Shown here piece by piece: positions 47,344 to 56,103 of a stretch of 64,000 nt of DNA (positions within the stretch are counted from its first letter, which is position 1; the number at the start of each line of letters is the position of its first letter). The position numbers and the translations under genes were made by a program. The notes beneath the pieces are model-generated. The model was not told the origin of the DNA. It did no database searches and saw nothing but the letters and a program-made list of their open reading frames with translations. Source of the DNA: Acinetobacter proteolyticus (lineage in GTDB: Bacteria > Pseudomonadota > Gammaproteobacteria > Pseudomonadales > Moraxellaceae); the NCBI RefSeq assembly GCF_000367945.1, contig NZ_KB849179.1:434001-498000 (forward strand), read 5' to 3'.

Positions 47344-48837
47344 ATGCAAGCTGTAGTTTACCATAGCCGAAGTATCCAAGCATGGGAGCAACGTTGGTTT
47401 GCTCAGCAAAACTCATCTTTAGGGCTTATGCAGCAAGCGGCTTGGACAATTACACAACAGTTAATTCAACAATTTCAGCAAAATAAAATTCAAAAGATCG
47501 CAGTTTGGTGCGGGCAAGGCAATAATGCTGGTGATGGCTATTATATTGCTGCGTTTCTTAAGCAATACGGATTTAGCATCACTGTGTTTGCAACAGAGCT
47601 TGGACAATCCGTGGATTTAAAACAAGCCGCAGATTATGCGCAGTCTCATCAAGTCGATAGTCAAAGTATTGATTATCTATTGTCAGAAAATGCTGTTCAT
47701 CAAGAACTTCCCACTTTTGATTGTCATATTGATGCTTTATTTGGCATTGGCCTCAACCGAATGCTAGATCCAAAATGGCAAGAAATTATTCAGCTTTATA
47801 ATTTGCAAACAGGTTTAAAAGTCTCAATCGATATCCCCAGTGGTTTACAGGCCAATACTGGACAAGCTTTGCCTTGCGCGGTACAAGCCGATCAAACTTT
47901 TACGATCTTGGGCTACAAAGCAGGTTTATTTACTGGTCAAGCTAAGCAATATGTAGGAAAACTATATTTAGTCAGTCTGATCCCAACTGATGCAGAATTA
48001 AAACCACTTGCCTATCTATCACCTGAAAAAATTGTCTTACCCAAGCGTCAAGCTTTTGGTCACAAGGGCAGTTATGGACATGTGCTTGTTGTGGGCGGCC
48101 ATGCGGACATGGGCGGTGCAGTAATCATGGCGGCCGAAGCTGCGTTTCATGCAGGTGCAGGTAAAGTCAGTGTGGTCTGTCATGCTAAACATCATCAAGC
48201 CATTTTGGCACGCTCACCGAATATTATGGTGCGAGACATTAATGCCTTAGATCAGCCTGCCATTCAACAGTTATTAACCCAAGTGGATGCCGTCTGTTTG
48301 GGTATGGGCTTAGGACGAGATAAATGGGCAGAGCAGATATATTTGCAATGGTTTGATTTACTCAAGCAAAACTCACATTTAGAGGTTGTACTTGATGCTG
48401 ATGGCTTGTGGTTTCTGGCCAAGTATCCACTACAATTAAATGATCATTTTTATGCAACGCCACATTCGGGTGAGGCCGCAACGCTGTTGGGATGTGCTGC
48501 TGCGGATATAGAACAAGACCGTATTGTTGCCATTCAACAGTTACAACACAAATTTGCAGGACAATGGGTGTTAAAAGGCGCGGGCAGTTTAATTTTAGAA
48601 GAACAATTATTTATTTGTACGCAGGGCAATGCGGGGATGGGCACAGGAGGTATGGGCGATGTGCTGGCAGGCATGATTGCCAGTTTAAAAGCCCAATTCC
48701 ATCAACAGATTGCTTTGCATGAGATCGTCAGCCTGCATGCGCAGGCAGGTGATTTGTTGGCTGAGAAGGGGATGAGAGGATTACAAGCCCATGACATGGG
48801 AGGAATGATTTATCATGTGGTGAATCAATCAATCTAA
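47344..48837 (+). CDS. nnr: Bifunctional NAD(P)HX epimerase / ADP-dependent dehydratase
   Basis: Repairs damaged (hydrated) NADH and NADPH. 497 residues in two domains. Residues 1-215 are the YjeF_N epimerase ([18 protein letters not shown], then [14 protein letters not shown] and [18 protein letters not shown]). Residues about 225-495 are the ribokinase-like dehydratase ([20 protein letters not shown], ending in [20 protein letters not shown] with the catalytic aspartate). AAGGAG lies 8 bases upstream of the ATG. Its 3' end overlaps ruvC by four bases tail to tail. Confidence 0.95.
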   Translation: MQAVVYHSRSIQAWEQRWFAQQNSSLGLMQQAAWTITQQLIQQFQQNKIQKIAVWCGQGNNAGDGYYIAAFLKQYGFSITVFATELGQSVDLKQAADYAQSHQVDSQSIDYLLSENAVHQELPTFDCHIDALFGIGLNRMLDPKWQEIIQLYNLQTGLKVSIDIPSGLQANTGQALPCAVQADQTFTILGYKAGLFTGQAKQYVGKLYLVSLIPTDAELKPLAYLSPEKIVLPKRQAFGHKGSYGHVLVVGGHADMGGAVIMAAEAAFHAGAGKVSVVCHAKHHQAILARSPNIMVRDINALDQPAIQQLLTQVDAVCLGMGLGRDKWAEQIYLQWFDLLKQNSHLEVVLDADGLWFLAKYPLQLNDHFYATPHSGEAATLLGCAAADIEQDRIVAIQQLQHKFAGQWVLKGAGSLILEEQLFICTQGNAGMGTGGMGDVLAGMIASLKAQFHQQIALHEIVSLHAQAGDLLAEKGMRGLQAHDMGGMIYHVVNQSI

Positions 48838-49379
48838 CGGCGTCTGGTACTCGAGCGGCTACGTCCACGCGCCATACCACCTAGAGCATTTAACACAGCC
48901 ATCTTACTCATACTTCCAGAAGCATGGGCGTGACAAATTGCAGCAGCAAGTGCATCGGCAGCATCGGCCTGTGGCTTAATGGTCAAATTGAGTAGACGCA
49001 TGACCATCATTTGTACTTGTTCTTTATCAGCAGCGCCGTAACCGACAACTGACTGCTTGATTTGACGTGCTGTGTATTCTGCAACCTGTAAATCCAGATT
49101 CACCAGTGCAGCAATTGCCGCACCACGGGCCTGACCAAGCTTTAAAGCAGAGTCGGGGTTTTGTGCCATGAAGACTTGTTCGACCGCTGCTTCTGTTGGG
49201 CCATGAAATTTAACGATACGTTCGACACCTGCAAAAATACGTTTTAAGCGTTCAGGCATGCCTTGGGTTTCAGTACGAATGGTTCCTGCATCAACAAACC
49301 GCAGCTTATTGCCATCTTTTTCGATAATTCCATAACCTGTTAAGCGTGAACCAGGGTCAATACCAATAATTAATGACAT
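48834..49379 (-). CDS. ruvC: Holliday junction resolvase RuvC
   Basis: Endonuclease that cuts Holliday junctions in the RuvABC pathway. 181 residues. The catalytic acids are Asp7 ([16 protein letters not shown]), Glu in [20 protein letters not shown], and two Asp in [18 protein letters not shown]. The basic tail ([15 protein letters not shown]) is rather arginine-rich. ruvA and ruvB are not in the window. It is convergent with nnr; the two stop regions overlap by four bases, so there is no room for a terminator between them. Confidence 0.96.
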   Translation of the reverse strand: MSLIIGIDPGSRLTGYGIIEKDGNKLRFVDAGTIRTETQGMPERLKRIFAGVERIVKFHGPTEAAVEQVFMAQNPDSALKLGQARGAAIAALVNLDLQVAEYTARQIKQSVVGYGAADKEQVQMMVMRLLNLTIKPQADAADALAAAICHAHASGSMSKMAVLNALGGMARGRSRSSTRRR

Positions 49380-49693
49380 GAAGCACTATAAAAATAAAAG
49401 ATTGCCAATATTGTTACATAATGGACTTTTTGCTGCATAGCTTTTTTGTAGTATTTTGAATTATAAGAAAATAGTTGTTTTATTGAACAATTCTGAAACT
49501 ATTCAGAGCCAATAATTTTCAATTAAAAATAATAAAAACTTGGGGGAATGATATCGTTACCAAAATAAAAATTTATCTTCAGCCTGTTTAATCGCCGTTA
49601 GTAGCGTAGGAGTCATTGTTAAAAAATAGTGATAGTATTCGTTAAAATGTAAGTAATAGATTTTGAGTTTATACGGTTACTGACAGATTAGAA
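49380..49693. other. Intergenic region upstream of ruvC
   Basis: AT-rich; holds promoters of ruvC and of the secreted protein at 49.7 kb. No other feature is seen. Confidence 0.45.
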
Positions 49694-49708
49694 ATGGAGA
49701 TGAATAAA

Positions 49709-50203
49709 ATGAATAAATCTAAAAAGCTTACTTTAATGGCTTTATTAATATTAACCGGATTGAATGTTCATGCAGATGAAATATTAACAGCTCAACAAGC
49801 AAAGAGTATTTTAACTGATGAGAACCAGATATTACCGGAGACTAAGCAACTATTCCTAAGCGGTGCATTTTCAAAAAAGAAGTTTATTTCAGATGCAGAG
49901 TCTTATACTGGTTATTATTTAGCGAATAAAAAGCTGAATTTTATGAATTTTGGTGTTCTTGCATACCAAGTTATACATTTTTCAGTTGATGTTGGTTGTT
50001 GTATTGGTTCTGAAAACGCACTTATTTTAGCGCCTAAATCCAATTCAAATTTGGCTGGTCTTCAGACGTTTGCAAAAGAGCATCAATGTGTAATTGACAG
50101 TAGTAGCGTGGTTTCAGATTTACCAGATCAAGTGTCAGTAAAATTAATATCAAAAGCTAAAACATCAAAATTACTTTCAATTTCTTGTAAAGTTGATCGG
50201 TAA
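49709..50203 (+). CDS. Secreted protein of unknown function
   Basis: About 164 residues from the ATG at 49709, which has GGAG nine bases upstream; in-frame ATGs at 49694 and 49700 are open. The signal peptide is MNKSKKLTLMALLILTGLNV, cut after HA. The mature part contains a CC pair (DVGCCIGSENALILAPKSNS) and two later cysteines (KEHQCVIDSS, SISCKVDR). It is rich in Lys, Ser and Leu. I do not recognise it. The next gene, also exported, begins 43 bp later, so the two may be co-transcribed. Confidence 0.7.
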   Translation: MNKSKKLTLMALLILTGLNVHADEILTAQQAKSILTDENQILPETKQLFLSGAFSKKKFISDAESYTGYYLANKKLNFMNFGVLAYQVIHFSVDVGCCIGSENALILAPKSNSNLAGLQTFAKEHQCVIDSSSVVSDLPDQVSVKLISKAKTSKLLSISCKVDR

Positions 50204-50258
50204 ATTAATGATTTTATAAGAACAATCTATCCTTGATCATCAAAGTGTGAATAATTGT

Positions 50259-50654
50259 ATGAAATTAGCCCAAATTCTTCTAACGCTTTGGTTTCTTTCT
50301 TTGAACAGCCATACCTTTGCCCAACTGACAGATGTGGTTGTTCCACCCACTATGATTAAAACTGAAAAAGAAAATAACCAAGCCCGAAATATTTCACGGT
50401 TTAAGCTCAATGTTTATAACAAGGTGATGCAAGCTTGGGAACAACCCGCTGATAGCCATGGCCAAATTGCTACTGCACGAATCTGGTTGTACGATGAGGG
50501 GAATATTGAAAAATTAATTGTGGAAAGTGATCATTCGGAGATGATTAAAACTGCTGAAAAAGCAATTAAGGTTGTAGCTCCATTTACTCTTCCTGAAGAT
50601 ATTGATGATTTAAGTAAGCTTAAAATATTGAATATACGTTTTAAGTCATGGTAA
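50259..50654 (+). CDS. Secreted free-standing TonB/TolA C-terminal-like domain protein
   Basis: About 131 residues from the ATG at 50259 (GTG at 50247 is in frame). The signal peptide is MKLAQILLTLWFLSLNSHTF, cut after AQ. Residues 50-130 follow the TonB_C/TolA_C pattern: FKLNVYNKVMQAWEQP, then ATARIWLYDEGNIEKLIVES, KTAEKAIKVVAPFTLPEDID and a final strand KLKILNIRFKSW. TonB and TolA carry this domain after a membrane anchor and long spacer, both absent here, so this would be a soluble periplasmic domain. It may bind a TonB-type partner in the envelope. Confidence 0.68.
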   Translation: MKLAQILLTLWFLSLNSHTFAQLTDVVVPPTMIKTEKENNQARNISRFKLNVYNKVMQAWEQPADSHGQIATARIWLYDEGNIEKLIVESDHSEMIKTAEKAIKVVAPFTLPEDIDDLSKLKILNIRFKSW

Positions 50655-50882
50655 TTTTTTATCATCCAAAAAATGGGGGAATAGAAAATGCTAATTAAGG
50701 ATAAAATAGCCTTGTTTTAATTGTTCACCTATTGGTGCTCTAGGATGCTTAAAAAAGTGTAAAAACTAGAAAATTGATTGTTAAATGTTCGTTGAATAGC
50801 TAAATTATGCAATTTACTTGCATAATTTAATTTAAGGGCGTATAAAGCATCTCATTGATCAGATGTGATGATCAAATGTTGA

Positions 50883-50959
<77 letters not shown>

Positions 50960-51147
50960 ATTTAAAAGTTAATTGAATATTAGCTCTGTGATTATTGAAT
51001 TGTTGTCTTATGAAGAAATTAGACGGCAAAAGTTAGCTGAAATAACCCTAAAGAAAGCTAAAAATTATTAGATTCTAGAATTGTAGTTATCCTCTCTCAA
51101 TTAATCTAGCGTTATAGTAAATCCAAATCGATCACTTGAGCTCAGGA

Positions 51148-51381
51148 ATGAGTGATTTTGTGTTGAAAATTATTAATGAATGGCGTGTAGCCAAAGCCAT
51201 AAATGGCAATGAGATTTGTGTGCGAATCATCCCTTTAAAGCGTCAGCAAAATACGTTGAATGGCTCTAAATGGGTGGAAGTAGGAAAGAAAGTACTGTTG
51301 GAATCAGGTCAAGAAATTGACTTTAATCTAGACGGGAAAAGTTTCTATACCGATGTTAATCAACTTTATCGATTGACATAA
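51148..51381 (+). CDS. Small hypothetical protein (about 77 aa)
   Basis: A strand-rich soluble protein (VLKIINEWRVAKAINGNEIC, VRIIPLKRQQNTLNGSKWVE, IDFNLDGKSFYTDVNQLYRL). The start is uncertain: ATG 51148, or a TTG at 51136. The AGGA next to ATG 51148 is too close to be ideal, and a GTG at 51160 would be better spaced. The two-fold beta pattern would suit a small barrel. Not recognised. Confidence 0.55.
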   Translation: MSDFVLKIINEWRVAKAINGNEICVRIIPLKRQQNTLNGSKWVEVGKKVLLESGQEIDFNLDGKSFYTDVNQLYRLT

Positions 51382-51491
51382 ATGGTTCACATACTTGTAG
51401 TATCTATTTAATACAGATAGATTGTATTAAATCATAACGTAAAAGTTTTGATTTAATTCATAAATGAACAAAGTTTAAAAGGTTTAAAGGT

Positions 51492-51701
51492 ATGTCTGAT
51501 ACAGTTACTGGTACTGTTAAGTGGTTCAACGAAACTAAAGGTTTTGGTTTTATTCAAGCTGACTCTGGCGAAGACGTTTTTGCTCATTTCAGCGAAATCC
51601 AAAGCAAGGGCTTCAAAGTATTGAATGAAGGCCAACGTGTTTCGTTTGTTCTTGGTCAAGGTAAAAAAGGACCACAAGCAACTCTAATTACTGTTATCTA
51701 A
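51492..51701 (+). CDS. CspA-family cold-shock protein (copy 1)
   Basis: 69-residue nucleic-acid chaperone with the RNP1 (KGFGFIQ) and RNP2 (DVFAHF) motifs in an OB fold that melts RNA structure. The start [20 protein letters not shown] is family-typical. It has its own terminator. A paralogue lies 460 bp downstream; over the first 11 codons the two genes are nearly identical at the DNA level. Confidence 0.95.
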   Translation: MSDTVTGTVKWFNETKGFGFIQADSGEDVFAHFSEIQSKGFKVLNEGQRVSFVLGQGKKGPQATLITVI

Positions 51702-51715
51702 TTACTTTAGACCAG

Positions 51716-51749
51716 TGAAAAAAAAGCTCACACTCTGTGGGCTTTTTTT
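51716..51749 (+). terminator. Terminator after csp copy 1
   Basis: AAAAAGCTCACA (51721-51732) and TGTGGGCTTTTT (51736-51747) arms with a G-U pair, then T run. Confidence 0.85.
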
Positions 51750-52159
51750 GTGCCTGAAAAAACCTGAAATCGTTAGGGGATGATGGATATTTGCGAGCAA
51801 AGGGAAATGAAATAATATGTTAAAAATTTATATAAAAAGCAGAATTTTGAATGTTGAATAAAATAAAATATTATAACCATATGAATATTAAAGTAAAAAA
51901 ATAGTACTATTCACTAATCTTGGCAAAATGATTTGCTGAAAAACATCATTTAAGCCAACTGGAAAAGATAGAGATTGCGTGAAAAATGTAAAGTCGTGTA
52001 TAGTAAAACTGACTAGAAGAATAACACTGTTGATTCAGAAAATCTTTGATCTCGTAGTTTTAGACAAACCTTTCGTTTTATCAGATTTCCTTTCAAAGTT
52101 TATGATTCCAAGTTGCTTGCTGCTAAGCGCCCCAATTTTTTAAATATAGGTTTAAGTAT
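51750..52159. other. Long promoter/leader region of csp copy 2
   Basis: About 410 bp with no coding frame. Cold-shock genes often have long structured leaders that act as thermosensors; the region just upstream (about 52020-52159) is the likely leader, but I have not folded it. Confidence 0.4.
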
Positions 52160-52372
52160 ATGTCTGATACAGTTACTGGTACTGTTAAGTGGTTTAACGA
52201 AACTAAAGGTTTTGGCTTTATTCATGCAGATTCTGGGCAAGATGTTTTTGCTCATTTCAGTGAAATTCAAAGCTCTGGCTTCAAAGTTCTAAAAGAAGGT
52301 CAACGTGTTTCATTTATTTTAGGTGAAGGCAAAAAAGGACCTCAAGCTACTCAAATTACTGTGATCCAATAA
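52160..52372 (+). CDS. CspA-family cold-shock protein (copy 2)
   Basis: 70-residue paralogue of the gene at 51492, with the same RNP1 (KGFGFIH) and RNP2 (DVFAHF) motifs. It differs at a few surface positions ([28 protein letters not shown]). It is separated from copy 1 by a terminator and a long leader, so it is separately controlled. The pair arose by tandem duplication. Confidence 0.95.
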   Translation: MSDTVTGTVKWFNETKGFGFIHADSGQDVFAHFSEIQSSGFKVLKEGQRVSFILGEGKKGPQATQITVIQ

Positions 52373-52387
52373 TCTTAGATCAGTAAA

Positions 52388-52422
52388 TAAAAAAAGCTCA
52401 CGATTGATGGGCTTTTTTTATG
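52388..52422 (+). terminator. Terminator after csp copy 2
   Basis: AAAAAGCTCA and TGGGCTTTTT arms, then T run; related in sequence to the terminator of copy 1. Confidence 0.8.
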
Positions 52423-52563
52423 GCTATCCTTTCTGCATGTTCTCCTTTTGTATAATTCGGTTTATTTTGAAATTTTCTGAATAAACTGCCATTTTTTGTC
52501 ATAAATTCACCATCTGGTTGAAAAATTGCACTAGTCAGATATACGACTTTTTGCTAATTTATT

Positions 52564-52592
52564 CTTGTTAATTTATTAGGCAAATTAACAAG
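52564..52592. repeat. 11-bp inverted repeat
   Basis: Arms CTTGTTAATTT (52564-52574) and AAATTAACAAG (52582-52592) around ATTAGGC. It lies just upstream of a 43-codon frame and could be an operator or the 5' hairpin of a small transcript. Confidence 0.6.
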
Positions 52593-52605
52593 TGTAGTAC
52601 ATTTA

Positions 52606-52737
52606 ATGAGCGTTAGAGTTATGGAAAACTTGGAGCCGTATGCTCAAGGGTTTGAGCAAGAAGTTCATGTACATTGTAAAAGATCTTTAGGTACGTTGTT
52701 GTTCAGCTTTGTGGTCTTGATTGCAACCAGCCTATAA
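52606..52737 (+). CDS. Possible 43-aa small membrane protein (or part of a small RNA)
   Basis: A short frame ATG 52606 to TAA 52737 encodes an acidic, soluble start (MSVRVMENLEPYAQGFEQEV) and a hydrophobic C-terminal segment (LGTLLFSFVVLIATSL). A second ATG at 52621 gives 38 residues. Neither has a strong ribosome site. A UUCG-tetraloop terminator follows within six bases, showing that something short is transcribed here. It could be a small membrane protein, or the frame may be incidental to an RNA of about 150-200 nt. Confidence 0.4.
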   Translation: MSVRVMENLEPYAQGFEQEVHVHCKRSLGTLLFSFVVLIATSL

Positions 52738-52742
52738 GAGAG

Positions 52743-52766
52743 AAAAGCACCTTCGGGTGCTTTTTT
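52743..52766 (+). terminator. UUCG-tetraloop terminator
   Basis: AAAAGCACC-TTCG-GGTGCTTTT, the most stable loop type, followed by T residues. Confidence 0.92.
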
Positions 52767-52956
52767 AATGTTCATTTCTAAATTCTATTTAGAGTTTTAA
52801 GGGATTTGATCGTTGGCTGAGCTTATAAATCAATAAATAAAAATATTTAGAAAATAACCTATCAAAATTACTGAAAGATTCTGGTTTTATTACTCATTTT
52901 TTTTGCGATAAAATTTAGCAATTGATTAATAAGTAATTGTTTTAGGTGAATTTCAA

Positions 52957-54375
52957 ATGTATAGCGGTATAAATAAGCCTGCGCATTTAGATGATGTTAT
53001 TTTTAAAGAAAGTAAAGCATATAAAAATTCGAATGAGTGGAGCTGGGTAAATCCGAAACATGGTCAGTTTGATCATCCTGCAAACTATTATGAAAGTTCC
53101 TTAGCGGACTGGCATTGTTTTGATGCGCTTAATTCAGATCAAGTCTGTGATGTTGTGGTGATCGGTGGCGGATTGTTGGGTGCTTCAACAGCATTGCATT
53201 TGGCTGAACAAGGTGTAGATACCATTTTAGTTGAAAAGAACCGAATTGGTTCAGCCGCTTCGGGCCGAAATGGCGGGCAGCTCACGCCCGGCTTAGCCCG
53301 TTGGGAAGCTGAGGAGATGATTAAGCGGTTTAGCTATGAAGATGCTAAAAAACTTTGGCATTTTACCTCTACTGAGGCGATGTCTTTAATTGATCAAATT
53401 GCAGCAAAATATGCTGTCAACTTAGCACGTAAACGTGGACATATTACCGCTGCTGTACATGAAGGACATTTGATTGCTTTGACTCAAGGTGCAGATGCCA
53501 GAAAGTATTTGGGCGAAGATCATACACAGGTTGTTGGTGAATACGAGCTTAAGGCTTTAATCAAATCTGATCTGTATAAGGGTGGTTTGGTTGATGACTT
53601 GGGTGGTCATATTCATCCATTGGCATTGAACCGAGCCCTAGTACACGGCTTCTGTCAGAATGGTGGGCAGGTGTTTGAACAAACGGAAGTGTTGTCGATC
53701 ACTGAGCAAGTCGATGGTGTTTATGTACAGGCCGCATCGGGTGTAATAAAAGCACGTAAAAGTGTGGTCATTGCGGTACATCATAATGCATTTAAACTGC
53801 TTCCAGAGAAGAAGCAAACAGCCATCCCATTTCATACCTACATTGCTGTTACTGCACCTTTACAACAGCCATTAATGGATTTGTTGCCGCAAGATCATCC
53901 TGTTTACGATACGCAATTACAGATTGATTACTATCGTGGAGTCTCCAAAAACCGTTTACTGTTTGGTGGGCAAGGAACAGGAACAAGTTGGTCTGCCGCT
54001 AAGATAAATCAGTACTTACTTGGGCGAATTCACAAAGTTTTCCCTCAACTGGAGAATGTTGAGATGGATTTCTGTTGGAGTGGGGTGAGTGACCTGACCA
54101 TGAATGGCGCGACAGATAACCGTAAGTTTGGAAATAAGTATCCAATTTATGCAGTACATGGTTGGAGTGGGCATGGTGTGGCACAAACGGTACGAATTGG
54201 TAAAGCAATTGCAGATGATTTTTCTGGTGCAAATGCAGATTATGCAATGCTCACCCAAATTCAGCACAGCGATATTTTATTTGGTCGTTTATTGGCACCG
54301 TTAGCGATTCCAATGTCTAAAGGGTGGTATGGCGTTACTGGGATGCTGAATCCCGGAAAAATGGTATCGTTTTAA
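52957..54375 (+). CDS. FAD-dependent oxidoreductase (DadA/PuuB-like amine oxidase)
   Basis: 472-residue DAO-family flavoenzyme. The Rossmann motif DVVVIGGGLLGASTALHLAEQG is at about residues 66-87, followed by the second FAD contact RIGSAASGRNGGQLTPGLAR. The end has FCWSGVSDLTMNGATDNRKF and YAVHGWSGHGVAQTVRIGKA. The ~55-residue N-terminal extension with a SL-ADWHCF motif is typical of the PuuB/gamma-glutamylputrescine oxidase group, so an amine or amino-acid derivative is the likely substrate. It is a single gene with a GGTGAATTTCAA leader. No transporter or aldehyde dehydrogenase is adjacent. Confidence 0.87.
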   Translation: MYSGINKPAHLDDVIFKESKAYKNSNEWSWVNPKHGQFDHPANYYESSLADWHCFDALNSDQVCDVVVIGGGLLGASTALHLAEQGVDTILVEKNRIGSAASGRNGGQLTPGLARWEAEEMIKRFSYEDAKKLWHFTSTEAMSLIDQIAAKYAVNLARKRGHITAAVHEGHLIALTQGADARKYLGEDHTQVVGEYELKALIKSDLYKGGLVDDLGGHIHPLALNRALVHGFCQNGGQVFEQTEVLSITEQVDGVYVQAASGVIKARKSVVIAVHHNAFKLLPEKKQTAIPFHTYIAVTAPLQQPLMDLLPQDHPVYDTQLQIDYYRGVSKNRLLFGGQGTGTSWSAAKINQYLLGRIHKVFPQLENVEMDFCWSGVSDLTMNGATDNRKFGNKYPIYAVHGWSGHGVAQTVRIGKAIADDFSGANADYAMLTQIQHSDILFGRLLAPLAIPMSKGWYGVTGMLNPGKMVSF

Positions 54376-54392
54376 TCTGCGTTCTTATTTGG

Positions 54393-54424
54393 AAAAAATG
54401 TTTCTTCAATGTGAGGCATTTTTT
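54393..54424 (+). terminator. Possible terminator after the oxidoreductase
   Basis: AAAAAATG and CATTTTTT arms around a 13-16 base loop; AT-rich and moderate. Confidence 0.4.
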
Positions 54425-54557
54425 CTAGTCTCTAATGAAAAAAGTTGTATAAAGCATGGCCTGATCGAAAGCTACGACAACTGACTGATTAGGCTTTATT
54501 TTATTCTATATATGAGTAAATATAATATGTTAGGCTAAATAAAAAAGGATGACGTCC

Positions 54558-54719
54558 ATGGATATTATACAGGTTAAAGATTTTTCAGCAGCGACGGGGT
54601 ACACGCAGGCCATTATGGAAATGGATGAGTGGATCGATACTCGTCCTTATTTTTATCTCATCAAAGCGCACTATTTAGTCGATGAAGCGATTCGATTGGA
54701 GTTTATTATTATTCAGTAA
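54558..54719 (+). CDS. Small protein of 53 aa
   Basis: ATG 54558 to TAA 54717-54719, with AAAGGATG about 8-12 bases upstream. The sequence is MDIIQVKDFSAATGYTQAIM, then EMDEWIDTRPYFYLIKAHYL and VDEAIRLEFIIIQ: acidic, helical, with two Trp/Tyr-rich turns and no signal peptide. I do not recognise it. The good ribosome site and balanced composition make a real small gene more likely than chance. Confidence 0.5.
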   Translation: MDIIQVKDFSAATGYTQAIMEMDEWIDTRPYFYLIKAHYLVDEAIRLEFIIIQ

Positions 54720-54874
54720 ATTTATTTCTGCTGATTTGAGCTGAAACAGATGAGATGTTTGGGCGTGTAATTGTATGCTGTGCAGTCATGCGAGCTATAT
54801 TGTTTCAAATCATAGACATAATAATCTAAATTATTTTGTTATCTTTGCCTTTTCACTTTATCAGAATTCAAATT

Positions 54875-55309
54875 ATGAAAAAGATCTTACTTTTAGGTGC
54901 AATTGTAGCCTCATTGGCAGCGTGTTCAGCAACACCAAATAAAGAGATGACGCCACCCAAAATTGGTATGGCAAACCCTGCAAGCAAATATTGTGTAGAG
55001 CAAGGTGGTCAGTTGGAAATTAAAAATGAAGCCAATGGTCAGGTTGGCTACTGTAAATTACCAAATGGTCAAGTGGTTGAAGAGTGGGAGTTGTTCCGCG
55101 CAAGTCAGCCAAAATGCCTAGCAGATGAAGCGACAAAATTAATCGGTCAGTCTGGATTAAGCGAAGAGCAAATTAAACAAAAAACCAAATCTGAGATTGT
55201 TCGCAGTGTTGGACCAAATCAGCCTGTCACGATGGACTATCGTGAAAATCGTATAACCGTTACGATTGATCCGCAGTCTAAGAAGATTACTCAAGCGACT
55301 TGTGGCTAA
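54875..55309 (+). CDS. Lipoprotein with DUF333 and I78 inhibitor-like domains
   Basis: About 144 residues from the ATG at 54875 (MKKILLLGAIVASLAACSAT, lipobox LAAC). Residues about 30-70 match DUF333 (ANPASKYCVEQGGQLEIKNE, then CKLPNGQVVEEWELFRA). Residues about 75-144 match the peptidase-inhibitor I78 fold (CLADEATKLIGQSGLSEEQI, SEIVRSVGPNQPVTMDYREN, RITVTIDPQSKKITQATCG). An envelope inhibitor of serine proteases is the likely role, but only family knowledge supports it. It has its own terminator. Confidence 0.82.
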   Translation: MKKILLLGAIVASLAACSATPNKEMTPPKIGMANPASKYCVEQGGQLEIKNEANGQVGYCKLPNGQVVEEWELFRASQPKCLADEATKLIGQSGLSEEQIKQKTKSEIVRSVGPNQPVTMDYRENRITVTIDPQSKKITQATCG

Positions 55310-55324
55310 TCATAAAAGGCTGTT

Positions 55325-55364
55325 TAAGCTCTCAATTAGATCAAATTTAATTGGGAGCTTTTTT
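55325..55364 (+). terminator. Terminator after the DUF333-I78 gene
   Basis: AAGCTCTCAATTA (55326-55338) and TAATTGGGAGCTT (55348-55360) arms, then T run. Confidence 0.88.
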
Positions 55365-55495
55365 ATACAAGCTATCACATTAGACTTGATAAATTGAGAA
55401 ATGTACCCATCAATTAGTTTATTGAGTTTATTTTATTTGTTGTGTCAGGATTGATTCTTCAAGATTGCACAAGGTTTTAATTTTCGAGATTTGAC

Positions 55496-56056
55496 ATGAA
55501 TCTACTTCTTATCGTGGTATTTGGCACAATTGCTGAAGTTTTAGTCTGGATTGGCGTGGGTGACCTCGTTGGAAGTATGTGGTATGTCTTTTTCTGGTTC
55601 ATTATCGCATTCTTCATTGGCTTGAATATGGTTCGTTCAAGTACATCGGGTATTATGCCTCAATTGCAGCAAATGCAGATGACAGGCCAATTAGGTGGTG
55701 ATCCAGCGGTCACCAAGAAATTAGCACTGGCGATGTCTGGTTTTCTCTTGATGGTTCCTGGTTTAATTTCTGATGTATTGGCAGTATTGGTTTTAATTCC
55801 ACCTGTTCAAACGGCGTTTCGTAATGCATTAATGAAAACCATGGCCAAGCGTCAGCAAGCTATGATGGATAAGATGATGGGTGGTATGGGCGGCGGTGCA
55901 ACTGGTCAGAATCCATTTGCAGATCTAATGCGTCAGATGCAGGATATGCAGAATCAACAAGGTGGTGGTCAATATCGTGATTCAACCATTATTGATGGCG
56001 AAGCACGTGAAGTAAAACCTGACCAGAAGAAAATTGAATTTAAAGATGTGAATTGA
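55496..56056 (+). CDS. fxsA: FxsA-family membrane protein
   Basis: 186-residue inner-membrane protein. The N-terminal part (MNLLLIVVFGTIAEVLVWIG, YVFFWFIIAFFIGLNMVRSS, SGFLLMVPGLISDVLAVLVL) has the family's three to four hydrophobic segments and GxxxG-like PGLISD loop. In E. coli FxsA overproduction relieves PifA-mediated exclusion of phage T7. The tail from about residue 120 is unusually rich in Met and Gly (QQAMMDKMMGGMGGGATG, MRQMQDMQNQQGGG). It is a single gene ending in a perfect-palindrome terminator. Confidence 0.88.
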   Translation: MNLLLIVVFGTIAEVLVWIGVGDLVGSMWYVFFWFIIAFFIGLNMVRSSTSGIMPQLQQMQMTGQLGGDPAVTKKLALAMSGFLLMVPGLISDVLAVLVLIPPVQTAFRNALMKTMAKRQQAMMDKMMGGMGGGATGQNPFADLMRQMQDMQNQQGGGQYRDSTIIDGEAREVKPDQKKIEFKDVN

Positions 56057-56068
56057 TTTTAATTTGCT

Positions 56069-56103
56069 TCAAAAAGCACACTTGATCAAGTGTGCTTTTT
56101 TTA
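56069..56103. terminator. Bidirectional terminator after fxsA
   Basis: AAAAAGCACACTTGA (56071-56085) and TCAAGTGTGCTTTTT (56086-56100), a perfect palindrome between convergent genes. Confidence 0.92.

Noticed and set aside
50988..51071. 28-codon GTG frame after tRNA-fMet (ends ITLKKAKNY)
   Set aside because: Composition looks coding, but it is too short and lacks a ribosome site; it may be a scrap of a lost gene.
51492..52372. Repeat array or CRISPR at the duplicated cold-shock start
   Set aside because: Only two copies, both coding for the same protein start; a gene duplication explains them.
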